Shown piece after piece: positions 1 to 8,508 of a stretch of DNA of 43,045 nucleotides; the first letter of the stretch is position 1; each line of letters starts with the position of its first letter. The DNA is from a virus. Below the pieces are notes generated by a model that saw nothing but the letters and a program-made list of their open reading frames with translations, did no database searches and was not told where the DNA came from. The stretch spans positions 1-43,045 of the IMG/VR virus record IMGVR_UViG_3300049740_001301. One strand, written 5' to 3'. A program made the translations under genes and the position numbers.

Positions 1-22
1 ACCCAACCTTTTCCCAATATCA

Positions 23-29
23 CTAAATA
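23..29 (+). promoter_or_regulatory. Late promoter, CTAAATA
   Basis: CTAAATA matches the core of the T4-type late promoter (TATAAATA). By T4 spacing the start of transcription falls about six bases after the last A, near base 35. The ATG of the SprT-like gene is at 36, so the transcript would be nearly leaderless. No Shine-Dalgarno sequence is visible. The same arrangement recurs at 25989, 28758 and 32602. Confidence 0.6.
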
Positions 30-35
30 GTTGAT

Positions 36-584
36 ATGGCAAAGTGGTATAGAGATAAAGCAATAATCAATGTCAGAGGTGGAGATGCCGAGACTAGAAA
101 ACTTGTTCGCTCTATCGCCCACTGGGTTTCTCGAAAAACTATGGATGTTCGACTCCGAACATCTGTCACTGTAAATATCGTAATACAAAAAAACTTATAT
201 CTTAAGGAAAAAGTCCAAGGATTATCTTGGATTGACGATGAAGCATATCGTCCTAAGAAATTTAAGATACAGGTTGAAAAGGAATCTAGACTAAGACCTT
301 TGCTAGAAACTATTGCCCATGAAATGATACATGTTAAGCAATGGGCATCTGGTGAAATGTATGAATATTCTGATGGCTTTAGGACTCGTTATAGAAAGCA
401 AGGGTTTAACACTAAAAAGTTAGATTATTGGGATGCTCCTTGGGAAGTAGAAGCACATGGTAAAGAGGTTGGTCTATTCGTAAGATGGGCAGAAGAAGAA
501 GGATATAACAAACTTCCTTGGGCACAAATTGACTTCCTAAAACCTGAGTATGCCAAGAAAATTAAAAATCAAATAAAATCGTAA
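36..584 (+). CDS. SprT-like zinc metallopeptidase
   Basis: 182 aa. The zinc-binding helix is clear: HEMIH at residues 95-99, preceded by a hydrophobic helix and followed by VKQW, as in SprT/wss-type (SPRTN-like) metallopeptidases. A downstream WEVEAHG stretch (136-142) could supply the third zinc ligand. Small SprT-like proteins occur in many T4-like marine phages, but their substrate is not known to me. A role in clearing protein from DNA, as for SPRTN, is analogy only. The start is fixed by the late promoter just upstream (predicted +1 about base 35). The gene ends 45 bp before the next, which has its own early promoter. The family call is reasonably firm; the function is not. Confidence 0.75.
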   Translation: MAKWYRDKAIINVRGGDAETRKLVRSIAHWVSRKTMDVRLRTSVTVNIVIQKNLYLKEKVQGLSWIDDEAYRPKKFKIQVEKESRLRPLLETIAHEMIHVKQWASGEMYEYSDGFRTRYRKQGFNTKKLDYWDAPWEVEAHGKEVGLFVRWAEEEGYNKLPWAQIDFLKPEYAKKIKNQIKS

Positions 585-591
585 AAAGTCC

Positions 592-619
592 TTTACTTTT
601 GTTCAAATTTAAGTAGAAT
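592..619 (+). promoter_or_regulatory. Early sigma70-like promoter, leaderless
   Basis: -35 TTTACT (592-597), 16-base spacer, -10 TAGAAT (614-619). It resembles four other promoters in the window (1903, 15766, 36017, 36418). The ATG at 630 lies only 10 bases after the -10 box, so the leader would be about four bases. AATAAATA overlaps the -10, so a late promoter could be superimposed. Confidence 0.65.
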
Positions 620-629
620 AAATAGTGTT

Positions 630-1835
630 ATGTCTAAATTTGAAAACGACCTAGATCTTGTAAAAGCCAAACAGAATGCAGTGAGAGCAAAAGCTACACT
701 GGAAAAACGATTTGCTTCAGATCCTAAAATACAACAAATACTTGATAAAATAACACCCAATAAACAAGTTATGTGTTATATCTTTTCTAAGAGTATAGCA
801 TTTCGTGTGGGTCGTGGTAGTATAAAATCTATCGCAGGATTTCCTGCTGGACTTAAAAATAGTTTTACAGGTATTAATACTGCCAAATCAACTTTCAATC
901 CTTTAAAGATACCAGCAGAAACTAAAAGCTATTCTAAATCAGATACTGTTTTATTACTTGCTTTACATTATTTAATTAATTTTTCTGATAGAGTAAAAAG
1001 CGAAACTGATAAAACCGAAGCAGTTGAAAGTGAGCAAGTTATGACAGTACAAGCTGACTTAAAAAAATTAATTAGAGAATATGGTATAGTGAGATTACAA
1101 GTAGGAAAAGAAACTTTTGATGTAGATAATTTTAAACAAGTTCCTGGAAGACCGAAAGCAGATATGGTGTTCGAATATAAAGGCAGACCAAATATTTTTG
1201 TATCACATAAAAAAGGAACTAAACCTGCTGCCTTCCAACAGTATGGTGGTTTTGCTGTTGACCTCCAAGTGAAAGATTTACAATCAGCTAGAGCATATCC
1301 AGAAATAGAACAGTTTTTAAAAGATATAAACGAAACTATGAAAGCTATGGGTGTGAAAAAAGATTCGGCTGGTCGTTATGATTTAAATGATTTACAAAGA
1401 GGAAGTAATATGGCTCGTCTTATTCATGATGAAGATGTTGCTAATACTGTTAAGTTTGGTAAAGATTTTAAAACTAAAAAAATGGGTCTAGACAATTGTT
1501 CTATACTTATAGATGGTGACATCGTATTTAAACCAATGACTGGAAATATATTTGAATTATGTGGAAGTTTTCATACAGATATAAATCCTGAATTACAAAA
1601 AAAGAAAAAAAGATTTATATCAGATAAAAATGATGTGTACTCTCCTGCTATGTTTATTTTAAAGTCAGAACAGCAAGGTCTAAATCAAGCAGGGTTGGCT
1701 AATGCTAGAGCAGTTATTTGGCCAAATAACCAGATTATTCAAGGATATACAGCACAGTTTGAAAGGATGTTTAGAGGAGTAAAAACTAAGAACAGCAATA
1801 CCATAGAAGGATTGAAGAAAGAATTTAAAAAATAG
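630..1835 (+). CDS. Large phage protein of unknown function (possible nuclease fold)
   Basis: 401 aa, mostly soluble and lysine-rich, with no signal peptide or membrane segment. I do not recognise the family with certainty. Residues 172-195 hold a pattern of Asp (D178), a short beta-hairpin and then an FVSHKK strand. This is loosely like the core of a PD-(D/E)xK nuclease, but the middle acidic residue is not in its usual place, so I treat it as a hint only. The gene stands alone between two early promoters and has a nearly leaderless start (TAGAAT box 614-619, ATG at 630). It is therefore probably expressed early. Reading frame and start are convincing; function is open. Confidence 0.8.
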   Translation: MSKFENDLDLVKAKQNAVRAKATLEKRFASDPKIQQILDKITPNKQVMCYIFSKSIAFRVGRGSIKSIAGFPAGLKNSFTGINTAKSTFNPLKIPAETKSYSKSDTVLLLALHYLINFSDRVKSETDKTEAVESEQVMTVQADLKKLIREYGIVRLQVGKETFDVDNFKQVPGRPKADMVFEYKGRPNIFVSHKKGTKPAAFQQYGGFAVDLQVKDLQSARAYPEIEQFLKDINETMKAMGVKKDSAGRYDLNDLQRGSNMARLIHDEDVANTVKFGKDFKTKKMGLDNCSILIDGDIVFKPMTGNIFELCGSFHTDINPELQKKKKRFISDKNDVYSPAMFILKSEQQGLNQAGLANARAVIWPNNQIIQGYTAQFERMFRGVKTKNSNTIEGLKKEFKK

Positions 1836-1837
1836 GT

Positions 1838-1859
1838 TATAAGTACCTGTTTTTATATA
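1838..1859 (+). terminator. Weak hairpin after the 401-aa gene
   Basis: AGGT (about 1834) pairs with ACCT (about 1845) across a 7-base loop and is followed by GTTTTTATAT. The four-base stem is short, but it overlaps the stop codon and has a T-run, so it could be a weak intrinsic terminator before the promoter at 1903. Confidence 0.25.
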
Positions 1860-1902
1860 ATAAAATAGTCTAAAAAAAAGACGATTCGGTCGACGATTTT
1901 AC

Positions 1903-1931
1903 TTGACATTTGTCTAAAAATGGAGTAGAAT
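1903..1931 (+). promoter_or_regulatory. Early sigma70 promoter, TTGACA-17-TAGAAT
   Basis: A near-consensus promoter: TTGACA (1903-1908), 17-base spacer, TAGAAT (1926-1931). The 13 bases GACGATTTTACTT just upstream are repeated exactly upstream of the promoter at 36017. Unlike several others in the window it leaves a leader of about 25 bases containing AGAGGT, a Shine-Dalgarno site for the ATG at 1963. Confidence 0.85.
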
Positions 1932-1962
1932 TACTGTATAAATTGATAAAAAAGAGGTAAAT

Positions 1963-2352
1963 ATGACTATGACAATTTTAAAAATGACTGAGGAAAAAGG
2001 TTCTTATCAAAGAACTGTACATTCTCTTGAGAACCAATTAGTTGGTGTTGATGAAATCAGAATCGCTGGTAGAGATTATACAAGGCAATCTGACTTTTTT
2101 GATAACCAGTGGTCGACTACTTCAAACTCTGTAGAGTTTGCTAAGAATAGTGGTGGTTTCTATGTTGATGATGAGAGTATCGTTAGATGGCATTCAAATA
2201 ACCAAGAGCCATTCGGTGATATGCTTCTTGACTTACATGAAGCTGGTCATATTACTTTAGACCAAGTTGACAGAACTTGTATGTCTAAAGAAATTAAAAC
2301 TGAACAGTTCTGGAAAGAACAGTTCGAAAATATTAATATGGAGGATAAATAA
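1963..2352 (+). CDS. Small early phage protein, function unknown
   Basis: 129 aa, acidic, soluble, not recognised. It begins after AGAGGTAAAT and under the strongest early promoter in the window, so it is the first gene of an early operon running to about 4116 through overlapping starts. LHEAGHIT near residue 91 fits the HExxH zinc motif. The protein is otherwise unlike a metallopeptidase, has no obvious third ligand and lacks the usual hydrophobic helix, so I regard the match as probably fortuitous. The last codon overlaps the next start (TAATG). Confidence 0.75.
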   Translation: MTMTILKMTEEKGSYQRTVHSLENQLVGVDEIRIAGRDYTRQSDFFDNQWSTTSNSVEFAKNSGGFYVDDESIVRWHSNNQEPFGDMLLDLHEAGHITLDQVDRTCMSKEIKTEQFWKEQFENINMEDK

Positions 2353-2534
2353 TGTCACACTGGAGTACCGATGCAATTATCGATAAAATTAATGATGAGA
2401 TCGATGGTATGTCTGCTCATGAGAAACACATATACCTTTTCAAGAATAAGCTACAAACTGCTTATAGAGAAGATTGGAATGATGTGATTGCTCAGGACAT
2501 GTTCGATAAAAAAATGGAAGAGAGTCCTTACTAA
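2352..2534 (+). CDS. 60-aa phage protein, function unknown
   Basis: 60 aa, acidic and predicted mostly helical, with no membrane segment or recognisable motif. It starts on the last A of the preceding stop codon (TAATG), has GGAG at 2341-2344 as a ribosome site, and ends the same way into the next gene. Translational coupling through three genes (1963-2875) argues that it is real despite its size. Confidence 0.7.
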   Translation: MSHWSTDAIIDKINDEIDGMSAHEKHIYLFKNKLQTAYREDWNDVIAQDMFDKKMEESPY

Positions 2535-2875
2535 TGGCACAAGTACACGAAATGTTATACATGAAAATGGATAATGGTGATTATATCTATGGTACTAATT
2601 TAGATATTGGTAAATACTCAGTAAAGTTTGACCCACCACTTGAATGTAAATATGAGTTTGACCATGTACCACCTATGAAACTAGAAGGACAAGGTGGCTA
2701 CTCGGAAGGATCTAAAGCATTCAAGTATGTTGGTACTGACCACGATCCTATGACAGTTTCTCATCCACCTAGCCAAGAGATGATGAGAGTGACTGCTCGA
2801 GGTGATAAAGAATTCTATAAAACTAATGGCTGGGATTATGAAACAGGGGAGTTAATATACAACGAAAAATGGTAA
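2534..2875 (+). CDS. 113-aa phage protein, function unknown
   Basis: 113 aa, beta-rich in appearance (alternating polar and aromatic residues), with no known motif that I can see. It is coupled upstream by a TAATG overlap, and its end overlaps the next gene by seven bases. The operon context (early promoter at 1903) suggests early expression. Nothing in the sequence indicates its role. Confidence 0.75.
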   Translation: MAQVHEMLYMKMDNGDYIYGTNLDIGKYSVKFDPPLECKYEFDHVPPMKLEGQGGYSEGSKAFKYVGTDHDPMTVSHPPSQEMMRVTARGDKEFYKTNGWDYETGELIYNEKW

Positions 2876-4116
2876 AATCATTTAAGACATTAATTACTGA
2901 GCAAAAAAATGTTCATATGGAACATATTGAAGACATCCTCTTTGACGAGGGTGTCGCTGGTGCTAGACGAGCAATTAATTTCATGCAAGGTATGCGTGAT
3001 ATGTTGGCTGGTAAATCATCAAACAAAGTAAATGCTACAGTAAAATGGGATGGTGCCCCAGCAATCTTTGCTGGTACAGATCCTAGAAATGGAAAAAAGT
3101 TTGTTGCTAAAAAAGGTATCTTCAATAAAGATCCTAAAGTTTATTATACACCTGCCGATGTTAAGAAAGATACATCTGGGGACTTACAAGCAAAGCTATT
3201 AATTTGCTTGAAATATTTACCCAAGATTCTACCAGATCGTGGTATCTTTCAAGGAGACTTAATGTGGGCAGGTCGTAATGACTTAAAATTAAAAGATATA
3301 GATGGTCAGTCTATGGTGACTTTTCAACCTAATACTATCGTCTATGCTGTTCCTGCTATATCAGGATTATCAAATGTTATTCGTCGTGCTCATATGGGTA
3401 TCGTCTGGCATACTGAATATACTGGAAATACATTCGATACTCTTAGAGCATCGTTTGGTAAAAACATTGCTAAGAAAATGAAACAACCTGGAATACTAGG
3501 TGGCGATGTTTGGTTTGATGATGCTACTTATAAAGATGTATCAGGTCAAGCATCTATGACTGCTAAAGAAACAGCTGAGTTTACTAAGCAACTATCTGCT
3601 ATCGGTACTCAGTTTAGAAAAGTAAATGCTAATATATTGAACAGTATTAATGCTAATAAAGATTTGCTTATCAATATCAAGGCATTTAACAATACTAAGA
3701 TAAAAGCAGGGAAAAGGATTACCAACCCAAGCCAGCATGTGACGCAAATGTTTCATTATATTGCTAACAAGTATAAGAAAGAAATAGATAGCAAGAAAAC
3801 TGAAGCTGGTAAGAATACTTGGAAAGCTAAAAAGAATGATGTACTGTCATTTTTTATAAATGACAAACAAAAAATCGTTGAGATATTTAAGCTGATGAAT
3901 ATGATGGTGGATGCAAAGCAAACACTAATCAATAAAATGAACCAAATTGGATCTATGAAAACTTTTGTAAGGACTCGCAATGGGTTTAAAGTGACAGGAG
4001 TTGAGGGTTATGTGGCTATTGACAAGATGTCAGGGAAAGCTGTAAAACTGGTAGATAGACTTGAGTTCTCTCGCCTGAATTTTTCTCCTGAAATATTGAA
4101 AGGTTGGAATAAATAA
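2869..4116 (+). CDS. Ligase-fold nucleotidyltransferase-like protein with capsid-targeting-like N-terminus
   Basis: 415 aa. Three motifs of the covalent nucleotidyltransferase (ATP-dependent DNA/RNA ligase, capping enzyme) superfamily are visible in order: KWDG at 59-62 (motif I, with K59 the candidate adenylylated lysine), FQGDLMW at 127-133 (motif III-like) and EGYV at 379-382 followed by VKLVD at 392-396 (motifs IV/V). The spacing from motif III to IV is long, and no C-terminal OB domain is evident. It could therefore be a divergent RNA ligase or a degenerate member. The N-terminus MVKSFKTLITEQ resembles the T4 capsid-targeting sequence (MKTYQEFIAEA), and ITE fits the (I/L)xE cleavage rule of the T4 prohead protease gp21. 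If so, the protein would be packaged in the head and injected. I infer this from the sequence; it is not shown. Confidence 0.6.
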   Translation: MVKSFKTLITEQKNVHMEHIEDILFDEGVAGARRAINFMQGMRDMLAGKSSNKVNATVKWDGAPAIFAGTDPRNGKKFVAKKGIFNKDPKVYYTPADVKKDTSGDLQAKLLICLKYLPKILPDRGIFQGDLMWAGRNDLKLKDIDGQSMVTFQPNTIVYAVPAISGLSNVIRRAHMGIVWHTEYTGNTFDTLRASFGKNIAKKMKQPGILGGDVWFDDATYKDVSGQASMTAKETAEFTKQLSAIGTQFRKVNANILNSINANKDLLINIKAFNNTKIKAGKRITNPSQHVTQMFHYIANKYKKEIDSKKTEAGKNTWKAKKNDVLSFFINDKQKIVEIFKLMNMMVDAKQTLINKMNQIGSMKTFVRTRNGFKVTGVEGYVAIDKMSGKAVKLVDRLEFSRLNFSPEILKGWNK

Positions 4117-4120
4117 ATAC

Positions 4121-4127
4121 CTAAATA
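4121..4127 (+). promoter_or_regulatory. Late promoter, CTAAATA
   Basis: CTAAATA follows the stop of the ligase-like gene. The predicted +1 is near 4133, giving a 24-base leader before ATG 4157 with a GGGA ribosome site at 4145-4148. It would drive the 1326-aa virion-type gene and the genes behind it. Confidence 0.55.
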
Positions 4128-4156
4128 TAGGTATATTTAATCGATGGGACAAATAA

Positions 4157-7100
4157 ATGAAAGACTTTAAAACACTTCTTAATGAAGTGCCTGCTAAAAA
4201 AATGGTCATAGGGTTTGGAAGATTTAATCCTCCAACCACTGGTCACGAATTACTTATCAATAAGGTGACCCAGTATGCTCGTTCAAAAGGCAGTCCCTCC
4301 AAAATATATGTCACAGCTACTGAAGACAAAAAGAAAAACCCACTAAAACAAGAACGCAAAATCTATTACATGAAAAGGATGTTCGGTGTGAACGCTCCTT
4401 TCGTGCCAACGAAGTCGCCTAATCAAAGAACAATTATAGAAGTAGCAAAGTATCTCAATACAAAAGAAAAGATTACTGAACTAACACTTATTGCTGGTAG
4501 TGATAGGATTGCTGAATACAAGAGATTACTCAACCAATATAATGGTAAAGATTACAACTTTGATAAGATAACTGTATTATCTTCTGGTCGTAGAGACCCT
4601 GACTCAGATATGGCTGAGGGAATGTCAGCTACTAAAATGAGAACTGCTGCCAGTTCTGGTAAATTTACTGACTTCAAACGAGGTATCCCTCGTAGAATGA
4701 CTATGGCTGATAGTAAAAGATTATTTAACGAAGTACGCAAAGGCATGGGTCTGCCACCAATTAGAGAAGAAGTAATTCTACCAACATCTCAACTAAGAGA
4801 AGATTATGTAGCGAAGAAGATATTTAATGTCGGAGCAGTAGTTGAAGACGCTGATGGTGTATATGAAGTTATGGATCGTGGGGCAAATTATATTAGTGTA
4901 TCTGACGAAGATGGCAATGTATCCAAAAAATGGCTACACGAAGTTCGTCAGATCGCCGAAACTAATACTGTAAATGACTATCATTATAATGATGAATTGG
5001 TATTTAAAGGGTTTACTACAGAACACTTCCATAATTACTACGAAATAAAAGATAAGTTTCTAGATTTATTTGAAAGTGATAAAGATCCTGTTGCTGTGCT
5101 TACATGCTTAAAACTTGTCGACCAGTCATTAAAGATATTAGAGGAAGCTAAGTCTAGAGGATACGCACTAATGGAAGAAGTTGGTGCTGATTCTATCATA
5201 AAAATGAAATTGTCAGACTCCCTAAATAATATAGGAGAGTTAGAAAGACATGACTACTTAGACCAAATAAATGCCGACTTGGCTGACTTACTCTCTAAGG
5301 AACCAAATATGAGAAAAGATTTAGAAGAACAAAAGAACTTAAAAATTGACCCACAGAATAAATTTAGATTTACTTCTGCTGATAGGATTAAGGTCGCTAG
5401 AATTATTGCTGGTTCAATGGGTGTTGATAACCCTGAGAAAATGTCAAACCCAACTCAACTTATAAACTTTGGTCTTAGAAAACTAAGAACAAAAAGAGTC
5501 ACTCCTGAGTTTGCTGAAATCGTAAAGAAAATGCTACAGACTGCTAAAACTGCAGGAATAGATTACGATCGTCAATATTTACCAGCTATTATGAGACAAG
5601 GGAAGTTCGCAGTAGAAAACAAATCATTTAAAGATTTTATGAGCGAAGTATCTGGCTCAGGTGTAGATCCTATCGTATTACAACTTAGAAAAAATATTAA
5701 TCTAAAAGGTAATTATACATTCGAATTTAATGATGGCTCAAAAGGTAAAATGTCTCCTGGAGCATCTGAAGGAATCTTAAACAAATACGATTCGCTAAGA
5801 AGACCTGCTCAAAAATTAAATGTGTCAAGAGGTATGGGTAAATCCATGAAATCTCTAAAAGATACATTATCAAACTGGGATTCTGTTGCTAATAAAGAAG
5901 ATCCTAAAGCTAAGAAGTCTGGTAGAGATGAACCACTTCGTGGTGTAAAGAATCCTATGGATGAAGCTGACCAATATTATAAAGGTGTATCTTCTAAAGA
6001 TAAAAAAGCAAGGAAGGCAGAGTTTGAAAAAGATTCTAAAAAAGATGATAGCGATCCTACCAAGTACGATCCTGCTGCTGGAGATCTAGATAAAAAAGGC
6101 GATTTTAAGAAAACAAAAAAATCTAAACATACACTTAAATACCATAAAAAGTATGGCGACCCAGAAGAACAAAACGAAGCATGGTTAAAAACTATTGAAG
6201 ATTTAACAGCTTTCTGGGATGAAGATGTAAAAGCCACAAAAGAAAGAATTAAAAAAGAAAAAGAAGCAGATAAAATGAAGCATGATAAAATGATGGATCG
6301 TGCTAGAACTCAAGATGCTCAGAAGAAAAACAGGGAAACAAAACCTGGAGTGAAGAAAGAAGAGTCTGAAGGCAAAGATGGTATCATGGGTGTAGGTAAA
6401 AATGTCACTCGTAAAGTTAGGCAAGGTCTAAGAGCAGAACTTATGATGCGTATGGCTATGACTAAAAAGAAAATGGCGAAAGCTGATAAAGGGTCAAAAG
6501 AGTTTGATGAACTTTATGCTGAATATAAAAAGTGTAAAGATAGAATGAAAAATCTTCCTGGAGTAGAGGGTGCTAATGAGCAGAAAATATGGGAAGTAAA
6601 ACGACCAAGTGTAGATGAAGTAGATCCTTCTAGTAATTTTAATATTGCTAAGTCTATTATGTCTTACCAAGATTACAAAAAGATGTTAAAACTAGCTGGT
6701 GGTATTGAAAAGAGAAAAGTAGATGGCACTATGGAAGTTGACAGTAAAGCTACTCGCGATGAAAAGATAATGAAACAAGTTATCGATGAAGATTGGTTAG
6801 AAGAAAACACAGCTGTAGCAAAGAAAGCTAAGAAGTCTGGTATTCCTAAAGGTATATTAATGCAGGTTTACAAAAGAGGAATGGCTGCATATGGTACAGG
6901 GCATCGTCCAGGAGCATCTCAACAACAATGGGCACTCGCTCGTGTAAATAGTTTCATTGGTAAAGGTAAAGGAACTTGGGGCAAAGCTGATAAAGATCTT
7001 GCAGATAAAGCGAGGTCAGCAATGAGTGATGAAGTAGAGCCAAATAAGAAAAAGAAAAAAGGCGATGTTGAATTAAAAGAACAAAAAAAGAACTGTGGGT

Positions 7101-8137
7101 GTGGCAAAGACCCATGTGAAACTTATGGCGATATACCAGAAGAAAAGGAAATGACTGATGCCCAAATGAAAAAACGAGAAGATATCGTTAAGGGCATGAA
7201 AGATAAAACTGCTGATTTTAAAAAGCGATATGGTAAAGATTATAAAGATGTAATGTATGCTACAGCTACTAAGATGGCTATGAAAGAAGAAGCTGATGGC
7301 GAACCGATGACTAAAATAGAAATCGATAAGCCAGTAGAAACTGAAGATAAACCAAAAGCTGATAAGATTAAAAAAAAATCAGGAACACCTAAGTCTGACG
7401 ACCCATATGATTTAGAAGTATTTGTAGCTGACCCAAAAGCTGACGCAATGCTTGACGATCTTAACGATGATGAAATCGAAAATGTGGTCAATATGTTTGA
7501 CCCTGAGCAAGATCCAATAAATGGTAAACTAGATATCTTTGACTTATATGATGATGAAGAACTAGCATTAGAAGTTGAAGATGAAGAAGGCGAAGTCACT
7601 CAAGAAAACTTTGAATATCTTGAGGGTGATTTAGAACAACAGCTGAACGAAGTACTAAGTAGAACTGAAAGAATTAAAAACCGAGTAAGAGTTAGAAGAA
7701 CTAAGGCAAGGAGAGCAAGAAGTTTACGAATCGCTCTTAGACGACACTCTTCTACACAGGTTATAAATAGTAGAGCAAGAAGATTAGCAGTAAAATTACT
7801 GAAAAGAAGATTCTTTAAAAAGGCACCTAATCAACTATCTGTAGGTGAAAGGGAAAGAGCCGAAGCAAGAATCGCTAAAATGCGTCATGTAGTAAAAAGG
7901 ATTGCCCTAAAACTAGCACCTCGTGTTAGGCAGATGGAAAAGAAAAGACTACATGGTAGAAAATCTGTAAAACCTGCTCAAAAATTTAAATCGGCACTGG
8001 CTGGTGGTAGAATTAGAACTGCCAAAAAACAAACAGGTCGTAAAACTGTAGGCAACTATGTTGGTCAAAGATCTAAAAGTAAAAAAGGTTATGGTGGGGC
8101 AACTGGTAAAGCATATGGTGGAGTTAGGAAAAAATAA
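4157..8137 (+). CDS. 1326-aa virion-type multidomain protein: NMNAT-like domain, DUF5824-like domain, basic tail
   Basis: Residues 15-190 form a nucleotidyltransferase domain of the HIGH family: GFGRFNPPTTGH (19-30) holds the TxGH site and SATKMR (157-162) the ISSTKIR-like motif, closest to NMN/nicotinate adenylyltransferases. The middle is lysine/glutamate-rich. Residues 890-955 (GIPKGILMQV, RGMAAYGTGHRPGASQQQWA) match the DUF5824-like domain of T4-like marine phages. Residues 1020-1045 hold FKKRYGKDYKDVMYATATK. An acidic stretch (1080-1160) is followed by an extremely basic tail (1167-1326) fit to bind DNA. The N-terminus MKDFKTLLNEV looks like a T4 capsid-targeting sequence with an LxE cleavage site. 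A second copy, SFKDFMSEV, lies at 490-498, and QLNEV (1162-1166) falls exactly before the basic tail. I infer prohead packaging and multiple gp21-type cleavages. The next gene overlaps by one base. Confidence 0.75.
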   Translation: MKDFKTLLNEVPAKKMVIGFGRFNPPTTGHELLINKVTQYARSKGSPSKIYVTATEDKKKNPLKQERKIYYMKRMFGVNAPFVPTKSPNQRTIIEVAKYLNTKEKITELTLIAGSDRIAEYKRLLNQYNGKDYNFDKITVLSSGRRDPDSDMAEGMSATKMRTAASSGKFTDFKRGIPRRMTMADSKRLFNEVRKGMGLPPIREEVILPTSQLREDYVAKKIFNVGAVVEDADGVYEVMDRGANYISVSDEDGNVSKKWLHEVRQIAETNTVNDYHYNDELVFKGFTTEHFHNYYEIKDKFLDLFESDKDPVAVLTCLKLVDQSLKILEEAKSRGYALMEEVGADSIIKMKLSDSLNNIGELERHDYLDQINADLADLLSKEPNMRKDLEEQKNLKIDPQNKFRFTSADRIKVARIIAGSMGVDNPEKMSNPTQLINFGLRKLRTKRVTPEFAEIVKKMLQTAKTAGIDYDRQYLPAIMRQGKFAVENKSFKDFMSEVSGSGVDPIVLQLRKNINLKGNYTFEFNDGSKGKMSPGASEGILNKYDSLRRPAQKLNVSRGMGKSMKSLKDTLSNWDSVANKEDPKAKKSGRDEPLRGVKNPMDEADQYYKGVSSKDKKARKAEFEKDSKKDDSDPTKYDPAAGDLDKKGDFKKTKKSKHTLKYHKKYGDPEEQNEAWLKTIEDLTAFWDEDVKATKERIKKEKEADKMKHDKMMDRARTQDAQKKNRETKPGVKKEESEGKDGIMGVGKNVTRKVRQGLRAELMMRMAMTKKKMAKADKGSKEFDELYAEYKKCKDRMKNLPGVEGANEQKIWEVKRPSVDEVDPSSNFNIAKSIMSYQDYKKMLKLAGGIEKRKVDGTMEVDSKATRDEKIMKQVIDEDWLEENTAVAKKAKKSGIPKGILMQVYKRGMAAYGTGHRPGASQQQWALARVNSFIGKGKGTWGKADKDLADKARSAMSDEVEPNKKKKKGDVELKEQKKNCGCGKDPCETYGDIPEEKEMTDAQMKKREDIVKGMKDKTADFKKRYGKDYKDVMYATATKMAMKEEADGEPMTKIEIDKPVETEDKPKADKIKKKSGTPKSDDPYDLEVFVADPKADAMLDDLNDDEIENVVNMFDPEQDPINGKLDIFDLYDDEELALEVEDEEGEVTQENFEYLEGDLEQQLNEVLSRTERIKNRVRVRRTKARRARSLRIALRRHSSTQVINSRARRLAVKLLKRRFFKKAPNQLSVGERERAEARIAKMRHVVKRIALKLAPRVRQMEKKRLHGRKSVKPAQKFKSALAGGRIRTAKKQTGRKTVGNYVGQRSKSKKGYGGATGKAYGGVRKK

Positions 8138-8484
8138 TGAAAACTTTTAAGGAACATAGAGAAGATAACATAGACGCAGTATGCGAAGCTATGGAACTTC
8201 CTACATTAGAAGAAGCTAAGTATCAAGGCAAAACTGTCACACTTAACGATCCTATTCGTACTTCTGAAAATCCTAACAAAAAATTTAAGGTATATGTAAA
8301 AGGTCCAAAAGGTAATGTCGTTGTTGTACGATTCGGAGATCCGAACCTAAGTATTAAAAGGGACGATCCTAAAAGGAGAAAAAGTTTCAGAGCAAGACAT
8401 GGGTGTGATAATCCAGGTCCAAAATGGAAAGCGAAATATTGGTCATGCTATCAGTGGAGAGCAGGTGCCAAAGTAAATAGTTAA
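8137..8484 (+). CDS. 115-aa head-associated-like phage protein
   Basis: 115 aa. The C-terminal half is very basic and ends in a pattern common in phage head clusters: RARHGCDNPGPKWKAKYW, then SCYQW. The conserved Cys, Pro and Trp residues suggest a small folded domain whose function is unknown to me. The N-terminus MKTFKEH resembles the T4 capsid-targeting peptide, and TLEEA (23-27) gives an LxE site for the prohead protease. The gene overlaps the 1326-aa gene by one base (TAATG) and precedes the ACP-domain gene, so it is probably a virion or prohead component. Confidence 0.7.
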   Translation: MKTFKEHREDNIDAVCEAMELPTLEEAKYQGKTVTLNDPIRTSENPNKKFKVYVKGPKGNVVVVRFGDPNLSIKRDDPKRRKSFRARHGCDNPGPKWKAKYWSCYQWRAGAKVNS

Positions 8485-8508
8485 TTACATTAACAAAGTG
8501 GAGATAAT

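Noticed and set aside
1963-2352. HEAGH as a zinc-protease motif in the 129-aa protein
   Set aside because: No flanking helix, third ligand or similarity to metallopeptidases. A five-residue pattern can arise by chance.
7762-7769. TATAAATA inside the 1326-aa gene
   Set aside because: It is coding (VINS), has no gene start nearby, and AT-rich DNA gives such matches by chance. A similar one at about 10748 was rejected for the same reason.
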